In this document: positions 13,465-22,050 of the stretch, in pieces
Position numbering within the stretch: the first letter of the stretch is position 1
Layout: every line of letters starts with the position of its first letter
Source: Asterella californica
Lineage: Eukaryota; Streptophyta; Marchantiopsida; Marchantiales; Aytoniaceae
DNA length: 64,000 bases
NCBI GenBank assembly: GCA_036924285.1
Contig: JAYKYS010000005.1
Coordinates: 29,300,001 to 29,364,000, forward strand
Reading direction: 5' to 3'
The notes under the pieces: model-generated
Told to the model about the DNA's origin: nothing
Databases searched by the model: none
The model's input: the letters and a program-made list of their open reading frames with translations, nothing else
Program-made: the position numbers and the translations under genes

Positions 13465-14710
13465 AGAGTAGAATTTCTTCACAACTCTGCCAATATTTTC
13501 AATCCAATCTACAGCCCTTGCAGCCAACCGTGCGTAATGAGAGTGCAACCAATGAATTCATCTGGAAGCAAACTTGTTGATGATGTTGTGATAAGTCTCG
13601 CTGATAGACTTCTCTCTTTCGTGAGTGTAGAACTTCATATTTGCAATACTGATGTACTTCACCAGAAAAGTTTATACAGCCATGTGAACCTACATGCAAC
13701 ATACTCGTAGTCAGCCCAACTCTAACTGCTAAACTGTAGAAAATCAATATATTGTAAGTATGAAGTGACTGCGAGACGTACTTGGTAAGAAGTAACGTCG
13801 TGTCTCTGCATTCCATCTTTCTTCACAACATTTCCGTGACACAGGTAGCATCTGACACAATGAATGATCGTCTGATCAATGTGCTATCACATTGACCATG
13901 TCCGCTGTAAGAAGCTCGGGTCTGAAATCTCCCCTACTCATACCAACAACCAACATGCAAAGATGAAATCTCTTCTAAATGATTGAACGTATAGTTGCTT
14001 CACGAACACAGGAAGTACATCTTACCTCCTTACAATTGCTTCACAAACACATAAAGTATACCCCTTACCTCCTTGCAACAGCATGAGAGACAATATACAC
14101 CCAAGACTTAAGTTTGTAGGCTATATCATCAGCAGCAAGCTCGAGGAACTTGTAAGGCTGTGCTCACTGCTGAACTACTTGCTCGCCAAGCTGCAATTGG
14201 ATCGCAATACGTGTACATGTATCTAATTTTTTTTCCCACTGACAGACAAGTGTTGAGCTCGAAGCCATTCCTTCAGCTCCTTGATACAAACACTGATATG
14301 TCATTTATCGAGGTAACACTATCAATGCCACAATATCTGACATGTTTTTCCACCTCTTGTAAAGACTCACTAAACTTGTGCATAATGTTTTTACATCGTA
14401 CCTAAGATCTTTTTGTGACATGATGTTCCGTTCATGCAAAACATTGTTGAGTTATCATCATGGACAATTTTCTCAATTGCAACACCTCTTGCTTGTAGAA
14501 GCTCGATCCTTTTAGTAATCGCAGCAATCTCAACTCACCAGCTATTACCCGTTTCTTTTCTAGTAAAGGTCATCATTTCTACTATGCTATTATCCTGCAT
14601 ATTGATATCTAATCATATGGATGCCATGGTACCCTAACTTAGAGCTATCATATCGATGGTCAACGTACAATATGATAGGTTCTGCGTCATTGCAATCGAC
14701 TAGTCATGGT
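13465..14710 (-). pseudogene. Kolobok-like transposase C-terminal half, copy A
   Basis: The minus strand matches copy B block by block. KFLELAADDIAYKLKSW (about 14,100-14,150) corresponds to KYPELAAHDIAYKLKSW. MKFYTHERERSISETYHNI, INKFASR, a stop, and HYARLAARAVDWIENIGR (about 13,490-13,660) correspond to the catalytic-glutamate block of copy B. DNA near 14,615-14,690 resembles the region around the first aspartate of copy B. A stop replaces the KR of the conserved KRIHW, and there are several frame breaks, so this is a dead fragment. Confidence 0.75.
14606..14629. repeat. 24-bp inverted repeat, left arm
   Basis: Bases 14,606-14,629 (centre CTAATCATATGGATGCCATG) are perfectly complementary to 14,891-14,914. 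The second arm ends six bases before the TTAA that flanks copy B. The left arm belongs to the copy A transposase, so the right arm is an inverted duplicate of part of it. Confidence 0.85.
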
Positions 14711-14719
14711 ACATAGTCA

Positions 14720-14919
14720 GAAACTCATAGGTCAAACAAATGTAAGAAGACTTTCGAGTGAGTTACTCTTTCATCATACCACTTGTCAAGGCTATGAGAA
14801 TAAGGACATTGGCTTAGAAATGTTTGTGTTTCATCTCAGGACTCCAAGTGGAAGACGAGGTCTTGTTGTTTTATGGCTCTTGTCGGACTTCCATGGCATC
14901 CATATGATTAGATAGGCTA
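14720..14919. other. Short spacer between copies A and B
   Basis: Two hundred bases with no recognisable coding block. They end with the right arm of the 24-bp inverted repeat (14,891-14,914), immediately before copy B. Confidence 0.4.
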
Positions 14920-14935
14920 TTAAACCCCCACTCCC
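14920..14935 (+). repeat. Left terminal inverted repeat and TTAA
   Basis: TTAA followed by ACCCCCACTCCC. The reverse complement of the right end reads TTAA then ACCCCCCCTCC, so the repeat is short (six perfect bases, about eleven with one insertion and mismatch). Because TTAA is a palindrome the exact cut cannot be told from TTA/TAA alternatives. Confidence 0.65.
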
Positions 14936-14937
14936 CG

Positions 14938-14945
14938 TATAAAAG
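14938..14945 (+). promoter_or_regulatory. TATA box at the left end of copy B
   Basis: TATAAAAG lies 15 bases inside the left terminus, directed to the right towards the accessory ORF at 16,145. Copy A has TATAAAAG at 10,823 in the matching position. The leader between this box and the ORF is about 1.2 kb and may contain an intron. Confidence 0.55.
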
Positions 14946-15029
14946 GCAGCCCGATAATTTATTCAGGCTGGTCATTTGCCACGGAGGCGGCGGGCAGATG
15001 GAACTCTGGTGGTAGCGGGCTGCCCCTGC

Positions 15030-15450
15030 CAGTCTGGGCTCTGGCGAGCCGCTGCCTCCTCCCGTCTCTTCGCTAGCCGTTCGCTCCTCGCTCCTCTCTC
15101 GTCGCTCACATGCAGTTGCTCCTGCCTCCCGCTTCCTGCTCTCCATCTCTCGTTCTTCGCTCCTGCCTCCCGCCTCCCGCTCGTCGTTCACTCGCTCGTT
15201 AGCAAGCAAATTTAAGGCTCTATACTCGTTCGCCCGTTGCAAAGCGGTCGCCTTTGCTCGTCTTAGCTCGCTCTGTGCATATCGGTCGCCTTTGCTCGTC
15301 TTTGCTCGTGCATATCGGCCGTCTTTGCTTGTCACATTATCGTCTTTGCCAATCTGTGTCCTCTGTGTCCTCGTTCGCTTGTCCGTGTTTTCATTTGCTC
15401 GTTCGCTCGTCTTTGCTTTGTTCATATTTGCTCGTTCTTCTCCTAATCTC
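15030..15450 (+). repeat. Degenerate CGCTCGT-type low-complexity repeat
   Basis: Pyrimidine-rich leader of copy B, full of GCTCGT, GCTCCT and TTTGCTCGTC units with no fixed period. It keeps long frames open on both strands (193 codons on minus), which are composition artefacts rather than genes. Confidence 0.6.
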
Positions 15451-16144
15451 AAGTACTGTACTGTTCTGTGCGTTGTGACGAACTGTGGGAATAACAGGGA
15501 AGTGTGGGTTGCGGTCGGGTCTCTGTTGGTCTTCCTGCCTAGCCTTGCACCTTGCTTTGGTATGCCCCCTCTTCGCCAGGTGGTGATTGTGAAGGGCTGG
15601 TGATTGGCTGGCTACAATATTTTTCTTCGTTGTCTACGATTGCGTTTGGCGGAATAGTCGAGGTTCTGATCTCAGTAACTTTCCGGTCTTGGCCTGCCGC
15701 TATCGCATGCAAACTTGTGGACGAGCGACCTGCTGGTGTATAATTGAGGCTTGACGTCTCTCAAGTGAACGTCTCCGAACTAGCGTTCCTCCGCCGAGTT
15801 CTGTTCGATCGGATCTTACGTGCGTTACTTTGGTCGTCCTCGGGATTGCAGCTTCAAGAGCTGCTCGAGCTTTGATTGTCTGCGCCCGGGTTACCGCTGG
15901 TGAGTGAAATGAGTCATCAGCTCTTACTCAGTTGTCTAATTGCGGTCGATGACATTCACGAGTGATTTGCGGCGTCTCACTTTAGGCCTTTCGTCGGTCA
16001 GTTGAACCCATCCAGTCTTATGCTTGCTAATTATCTCCACCCGGTTGTTTTGCATACAGGTCTCGGCTGGTCTGTCTTGCACATTACTTGCATCTTGGTT
16101 ACAAGCTGTTACAGGTTTCAGTTCGGACATATTGAACTTAGAGT

Positions 16145-16540
16145 ATGACTACTCAAGTTAGTCATACAGCAACTGTCAAGTGGGATTCTAATGGAGGCGC
16201 GGATGGTTTCTGGCGAGTGAGTGGGGGTAAGCTGGAGAAACCTCTTTTTGTCACTCCTGAAGACATCCGGCTACAGTTTCCTATATTTTTCGATGCTTGC
16301 TTGGAGTTCGCATCGGACATGCCAATCATTATCGAGGACGAGACCTTTCTCTTAGCATGTGGTGCAGCTTCGTTTACTGAGGTGGCATTGAATCGGAAAC
16401 GGTTCCAAGTGTATCGTGCGTTGGCTCTTTGTCTTGGTTACAGCGACCGCAAGGAGTTGCCTGAGATTCTGGTTAGTGCAGTGAAATCGACTTGGTCTCA
16501 GGACGGAGAAGGCTTTGTTGGTTTCAAAATGCTAGAGTGA
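16145..16540 (+). CDS. Transposon accessory protein, unknown function
   Basis: A 131-residue intact ORF inside copy B, on plus and convergent with the transposase. No known domain is recognised. Two blocks are conserved in the broken copies A and C. The first is KWDSNGGADGFWRVSGGKLE (residues about 11-30), with KCRVTADGEFKDAWIVFG in copy C. The second is KRFQVYRALALCLGYSDRK (about 82-100), with MYRELAYLLGYPDRK in copy C and RFVVYRDIAFLLD in copy A. Preservation of the same ORF at the same place in three diverged copies argues that it is a true transposon gene. No signal peptide or membrane segment is seen. It might be a regulator or DNA-binding partner of the transposase, but nothing in the sequence shows this. 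The ATG at 16,145 is the first in frame. Confidence 0.65.
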   Translation: MTTQVSHTATVKWDSNGGADGFWRVSGGKLEKPLFVTPEDIRLQFPIFFDACLEFASDMPIIIEDETFLLACGAASFTEVALNRKRFQVYRALALCLGYSDRKELPEILVSAVKSTWSQDGEGFVGFKMLE

Positions 16541-16614
16541 CGAGCAGTATCCGCCTGATCCGTTTGCAGTAATTTTTTGTTCTCTTGCATTGTAATTTAT
16601 GGTAGGCATGTTTG

Positions 16615-16705
16615 CATCCCGGCAAGCGGGTCGCAGGAGCTGATGCTCCTACGAAACTTCATCCCGTATGGGGGTTTGGTGGGTTCGAGACCCACTGACG
16701 TTATA
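16615..16705 (+). other. tRNA-like B-box hairpin between convergent genes, copy B
   Basis: GTGGGTTCGAGACCCAC near 16,679-16,695 forms a T-arm-like hairpin with a perfect RNA polymerase III B-box (GGTTCGAGACC). It is preceded by AGGAGCTGATGCTCCT, a second hairpin. Copy C has a GGGGTTCAAACCCC hairpin at the same place, after a similar GCGGGTC...AACTCCT stretch. No full cloverleaf or anticodon arm can be drawn, so I do not call a tRNA. Confidence 0.45.
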
Positions 16706-17899
16706 TGTTTATCAGGCAGTTGTGATGTTCAGGCTGTTTAGGCTGGCTGGCTGCAAACTGGAGAGATACTTGTGATATTCAGGTGTTTGCAACAGGTGCA
16801 AGTTGTAAATCCGGTTTGAAAGTAAACTCGTGTCTCGTAAACCAAGTAACTAAGTAAGTTGAGAACGAGGCAATTTCTTATTGATCAAACCGGACATTAT
16901 CGGAAATTTAGATTTCGGACACGATAGTAGTGGATTCTTTCTGGGTGTAGGTTGCAAGTGAGAAAGAGAAATCTAGCTACGGCGAAATGCAAGAGCTGAA
17001 ATGGAATTTAGGAAAATCACGAAAGCTGGGTAGACAGTAAAACATGGTAATCTGATTTACATGTGAGTATCACAAACCACGATCTGTAACGCATGAGATA
17101 AAGAGCTGCTCCACTATAACACATAAAGAATGCGTAACAGTTTGTAACGAAATCACAGTTAGCTCACCGTCGATTGATGTACAACTCATCGTCGACTATG
17201 AAAGAGAGAGGGCAATGCTTACACAGACCATTGAAGGACCATGAGAAGCTGACTGTACGCAGAGAAAAATAGTCTCAGAAGCGTGCAGCGGTGTACATTA
17301 TCGTAACAGCAGAACCCGTGCCACCTACCACCGGCTTTGTGAAGGAGAAACCAAAACCACTAAAACGATCAAGAAAATATATTTTACACTAAAACATTCG
17401 TGCATGGTCCAGGGAGGGTTGCGACACTCCAACCTCGGCCGAATTTTTATACTTACCTTTCGTTACGATATATCACCATCCATGCGGAAGTAGGGCCTTC
17501 GGCCCCTTGAAAGAAGGACGGTTTAGGCAATAACCAACTCATATGAGGAGCGAATTATATTGAGTGTGAGGGTGATCAAGTGTATCCCACACAAAACAAA
17601 GTTCACAACAGTTTACTTTGTATAAACAAGGTAGAGTTTAGGGTATCTAAGTAAACCCTTGCTATAAAGGAAATAAGTCTACAATAAGTAGAAAATCACT
17701 CCAACCGAAGTAAACTCGAAGAACTCGATTGCTGCTGAGTTTGACTCTTCCGGAAGGACAAGCGATACCATAACTGATATGCAGAGTTCCAAACAAGAAG
17801 TCAGCAATGGTAGATGATTTGAAACCATATGTTTTGCCCAAAAAAATAAAATAAAATAAAATCAACTATATCTTGGAGCTAAATACTTACCAAATATGC
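16706..17899. other. Copy B spacer between accessory ORF and transposase
   Basis: About 1.2 kb with no ORF of note. A small hairpin (GGGCC, TTC, GGCCC) lies near 17,490-17,503. It probably contains the two 3' untranslated regions of the convergent genes. Confidence 0.4.
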
Positions 17900-20115
17900 T
17901 CAATGACCAAAAATATGCATTCGAAGTGCGTCTTTCCAGACCGTGGTACGAGGAACAAGGACCCTGTTGGATGCTGGTCTCCGACGGATAGTTGTGTCGT
18001 TCTGTTGACGTTGTCTTCTTTGAATAACTTCACGGCGAATATTCTCGTTCCAATCCATAGCGGCGCAAGCTAAACGAGCCTCGTGCGACCTATCCCAATG
18101 GATCCGCTTTGTCGCAAACTTATTGATGACAGAATGAAACGTCTCACTCATGAAGTTCTCTCTCGCACGAGTGTAAAAACGCATCTTCAACCAAGTGAAA
18201 TGCTTCTCGAGAAATGCAGCTACTGCAAGATGCGTACGTCCTCCATGAAGATATCGTGCTCCTTCTCCAAACTCTAATGAAGTACACTGACGATCACCCG
18301 GGAGGATACGACAATCCGTGTGGTCAACTGCCCAATGCTTCGCCGCTGTGAGGATATCAAATACCATCAAATGCGGACCCTCGTCGCCCCTAAAAAACAA
18401 GCTCACATTAGCAATGAATATATAATAACATAAAGACTAAGATGCATTTGCATAATATGATAGTGAATACCTGTCACGTGCAGCACGAGCACAAGTGTAA
18501 ATCCATGACTTCAACTTGTATGCAATATCATGGGCTGCCAGCTCAGGATACTTCAACCCTCGGGCTCGTTCAGGTGCCCAGTAGTCTTCGGCAGATAGTC
18601 CTAAGTCCTCAGCTACGTGATTTACGAAGTTCGCCTTACTGCCACTAAGAGGTAGACTCTTTGAACGACAATGTGCTTTCAACTGGGCTACTGAGAATAC
18701 GGCTAGCTCCCTCCTGCTCCGAGTCTCCTCGATATTTCGATCTCCAGATGACATCTTCACCTCTTGCAACTCGTCCTTGAATTTTTGCACAATGTTTTTG
18801 GCCTTGTGCCAAAGATCTTTTTGATTGCAAATTCCATTTCTATATAATAAACAAGTAAGTTGGTTACTTGGGAAAATAATGTACATAAAATACACTAATA
18901 ATCAACAAAAGCACAATGGAAAGAACTCACTCTTCAATAATGACGTCCACGGAACGATTGTCGTCGTGGATGATCTCCGAGATAGTCAAACCTTTGTCTT
19001 TCAACGTGACAATGTCTTTCTCCATGGCAGCTGTCTCTATCCTCCAAGAACTAGTGGCCTCCACCCTGGTCATGGTTATCATCTCGATAACTCGATTGTC
19101 TGCAACATTGATGAATAGCACAATTCCATGGTACCCGTTGCGAGACGAGTCCCATCTACAATCAACATATAATACCAATGGCTCTGCACACCAAATAATA
19201 TTTGTAAGTATTAATGAGCTGACATCAAAACTTGACTCAAGTCAAACACAACGAGGAATAGTGAGGTCTAATCCATGGATGTCAATAGCTCGGACTGCAA
19301 CGAATCTTTTTGCTCCGTCCATATTTCCTCCGCTGCATTGCACCAACCTATGACTCGATCGGTGCCACTTTGAAAGTCATACCAATGCGACTCGGTGGGC
19401 ACATTCAACCTCATCGCGTCCAACATATTCGCAACATTGGTGTAACTCAGACCGGCACATAAAGCAGCATGATACATCTGACCAATCACGTCAAATGATC
19501 CTCGATCCCTCTCCATCTCTCCGGTGGCAAAAACGGTGGTGTGACCCTCGTCACAACTAAATTCAGCTGCCAACACTGTTGGTAAGCGGTGACAACAGGT
19601 TTGAGACAATAAAGCGTGCATCCTAGTCTTGGGCACTTCACACGAAATACATCACAAAACTCGAAAATCTTCCCGCGTCCCCATAACCCATACTCAACCT
19701 CTCTACGCTCTATAGGTGCCTCCCGAACGCCGTCAAGAACCTCCTCCGCCAAATCAGAAGCCTGATTATCTGCAACTATAGGTTGACTATCCTCGACAAT
19801 CATAGCCTCTACGTGCTCAACAACATCATCAGCAAGATTGTTCTCCACGGGTGCTTCCTCGATGGGCTGGGCTACACGAACAGCACGTGCTCTCTCTAGA
19901 CCGTCTATACAACCTGCAGCTCCATCCAACAACCATCTCAAACACTGAGCGTGTGTTGCAGCAGGTCCCGCTGTAGGACTTAGTGCACAGCGTAATCGGC
20001 TGTAGACGTCTAAGAGGTCCTCAGGAATCCTAATGACCTGGACGGTATTCAGTCTTCTTCTAACATGATAGTTGTTCCGGTCAGAAGGATACTGTCCCCA
20101 TTGCCTCTCAGTCAT
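17900..20115 (-). pseudogene. Kolobok-like DDE transposase, copy B (probable frameshift)
   Basis: The enzyme would cut and join transposon ends at TTAA. Starting at 20,115, the first exon has a basic N-terminus, an acidic middle and a cysteine cluster (EFCDVFRVKCPRLGC). Near 19,615 the frame changes from KCPRLGCTLYC to LLSQTCCHRLPTVLAAEF with no room for an intron. Then come DVIGQMYHAALCAGLSYTNV, YVDCRWDSSRNG (first Asp codon 19,161-19,163), ISEIIHDDNRSVDV (second Asp 18,960-18,965), NGICNQKDLWHKAKN, a SAP-like motif, and MSETFHSVINKF with KRIHW and DWNENIRR (Glu codon 18,143-18,145). Good introns separate 18,839 from about 18,930 and 18,389 from 18,471. The junction near 19,180-19,270 is unresolved. 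One frameshift suggests a recently dead gene. Confidence 0.7.
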
Positions 20116-21050
20116 GGCTGAACTAGGTTCAATAATTATCTACAATTAGTCACATTTACAGTGTCAAAATTTTGAGATAAGATGACAACAGAAATAGAGT
20201 TTTTACATTCTTGTCCAAAAAGAATCTATTGCACAGTAAAAATATAATGAATACAAGTAAAGAATTATCTCTGAATATTTATAAAAAGCAGAAGCAAATA
20301 ATAATCAAGTCACGACTGAAATACCTCAAGCTTGCGCTGAAAACTGAACCCACTCTTACAGGAAATAGTTTCTGCTCCAAATATCTGTGACAGTAATAGA
20401 GATATGTTAGTAAACAAAACATCAAGTTCACAATATATATCACAAATGTGCAATCAATAAAGATATAATATATAAACAGAAAAGCAAATAATAAGCTTTT
20501 ACTAAAATTGAATATACATATCTAATCGATAATGACTACAAAAAACTAGAAACAAAACTAAGTGCTAAGTTCTTGTTCCAAGAGAAGAGAAAAATTCACC
20601 TTTGGAACAAAGGAGTTAGAGCCTCACTGTGCAAAAAGCACAATGAGCCAAAAGCACACAAGGATGGAGGCTTTGCCCCTCCTGCGCTGGAGGAGGAGGG
20701 GGCAGGAGCTTCCCTCCTGCAGTGCCCCTGACAGTAAAACAGTAGGCACCTGCCCCTGCCCCCCTCCTCATTTTCACAGCTGCCCAGAATTTCAAATTTT
20801 GAAAATTCAAATCAACCTGCCCGCGTGAGCTTGTGGTCCGGTTTGTGGTCAAGATTTATATCACTCATTAGAATTTTTTATATGTTGAAAATTAGAATTT
20901 TTTTTCAGAGAAATAGCGCCTGAAAATATCTATCGGAAGTTCAAAATTTCAACGGAAATGGATCACAGGCGGCGACGCAATCCTCCGTCGCGAAATGCTC
21001 TGAGTAGCCCAGAGTTTCTCGTCCGCTAATCCCGAACGGCGAAAATGAAA
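20116..21050. other. Copy B right flank, upstream of the transposase
   Basis: Non-coding. It contains purine/pyrimidine-rich GGAGGAGGAGG and CCCCTCCT stretches at 20,660-20,780 and two AGAATTTTTT direct repeats near 20,870-20,910. This should hold the transposase promoter on the minus strand. No clear TATA box was picked out. Confidence 0.4.
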
Positions 21051-21069
21051 ACTCTGGGTTACCCAGAGT
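21051..21069. repeat. Subterminal palindrome of copy B
   Basis: ACTCTGGGT, T, ACCCAGAGT is a perfect 9-bp palindrome 21 bases inside the right end. A half-copy (GTAGCCCAGAGT) lies at about 21,004-21,015. Such sites could be transposase-binding sites, which is inference. Confidence 0.6.
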
Positions 21070-21074
21070 ATTAG

Positions 21075-21094
21075 TACCAGGAGGGGGGGTTTAA
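21075..21094 (-). repeat. Right terminal inverted repeat and TTAA
   Basis: GGAGGGGGGGT then TTAA, complementary to the left end of copy B. The element ends at 21,090 and TTAA occupies 21,091-21,094. Confidence 0.65.
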
Positions 21095-21729
21095 CAGAGT
21101 GGATACTATTGATGATACCAAGTCCACAGGACTAGCCAAAGTATACATGTTCTCTGATCTCTCGGACTCAGTTCTTGCTCGATAGCTTGCAAATTGTCAA
21201 CGACTACACATGTTCCAGGAGGAAGAGAACCCTTACTTCTTAGCAGAGAAGCAGCGACGAGGTTTCCTTCATCTACTACTAAGGTTGGAGTTGCTCATAG
21301 CTAGAAGATGAGAATTCTTTGGGTGAAGCTAAAATTTAAGAATTTGCACACTCCAAGGGAACTATTAACATCGAGAAGTTAGAAACTTTGTGTACTATTG
21401 ACTAACAGGTCCTAGAGCAGCTTAGTCAACTCCTATGAAACATCAACCGAATAGAGATTTTGTGGGTTCAGTTTCAAGTGATGTTTTCCATAATGGTGAA
21501 TGAGAATGAATGAAACTTTCTTCAAATTGTGAGCTTACTACTACCAAATAAATTCTCACATATGAAAAACAATGAGATAAGTAAGTGATATTTGAAGAAA
21601 AAAGTCTAAGTTCTGATATATGACTAACTCGAACAAAGGTCATGACAGTCGCAGAGAAATAAGACTTCACGCTTAGATCATAAGCATGTAAGCACAATAA
21701 ACATTACACTGTTATGTCATTTTTGCCAG
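21095..21729. other. Non-coding spacer
   Basis: No gene or repeat recognised between copy B and the LTR at 21,730. The only longer frame (21,443-21,697, minus, 84 codons) has no motif. Confidence 0.45.
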
Positions 21730-22050
21730 TTGTAAGTTCGACCGAGTGCGAAGTGACGCGTATCATTAGCCAGATTAGCATTACCGGTAGTTCAAGTAGT
21801 GCCCGTTAGTACCGTTAGCGGAGGGTTTTGGGTTGAGATCACCAATGAGTATATTTCGAGTTGGAGCTTGTAGTCTCTCACTTTTTCTCGAGTTGAGCCT
21901 TCAAGCTCCTAGCTATAGTAGATGCGTTTAGTGAGTAGAACCTGGATTTTCTGTGAGCATAGAGTGGGTTTGGCTTGATTCATGAGTGATCTGTTGCCGG
22001 TTGGCAAGTGTTTATGTATGTGTTCTCAGATTACTCGAGAAAAGTTTATT
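21730..22050 (+). repeat. Gypsy LTR copy 2 (diverged)
   Basis: It shares with the other two LTRs the ordered blocks CCCGTTAGTACCGTTAGCG, TTGAGCCTTCAAGCTC, a GAGTGGGTTTGGCTTGATT block and GTTGCCGGTTGGCA. It is clearly more diverged than the other two are from each other, hence older or from a sister subfamily. Same strand as the integrase fragment at 28 kb. Confidence 0.55.

Larger units (their letters stand above)
10805..14919. mobile_element. Kolobok-like transposon copy A (broken)
   Basis: This is the same layout as copy B but decayed: accessory-ORF remnant on plus (about 11,560-11,965), then the C-terminal half of the transposase on minus (13,465-14,710). The left limit is placed at TTAAACC (10,805), followed within 20 bases by TATAAAAG. 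Copy B has TTAAACCCCC and TATAAAAG at its left end in the same arrangement. The right side is lost: the transposase N-terminus is missing, and copy B begins at 14,920. An LRR-gene fragment sits between the two genes. Confidence 0.55.
14920..21094. mobile_element. Kolobok-like DNA transposon copy B, complete ends
   Basis: Both termini are visible: TTAA then ACCCCC on the left (14,920-14,929), and GGGGGT then TTAA on the right (to 21,094). The element itself is 14,924-21,090, about 6.2 kb. TTAA duplication is a hallmark of the Kolobok superfamily (also of piggyBac). The transposase inside carries the D..D..E blocks and the KDLWH/DWNEN signatures I associate with Kolobok-type enzymes. Inside are a plus-strand small ORF, a tRNA-like hairpin, and a convergent minus-strand transposase. 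Subterminal palindromes lie near the right end. The superfamily name is inference; the ends and the TTAA are read directly. Confidence 0.7.

Noticed and set aside
14871..15452. Minus-strand open frame of 193 codons rich in E, R and A
   Set aside because: It runs across the CGCTCGT low-complexity leader of copy B, has no domain, and crosses the transposon's left end. The open frame is a composition effect.
16615..16705. Complete tRNA gene in copy B
   Set aside because: Only a T-arm-like hairpin and B-box can be formed. No anticodon arm, D arm or acceptor stem fits.
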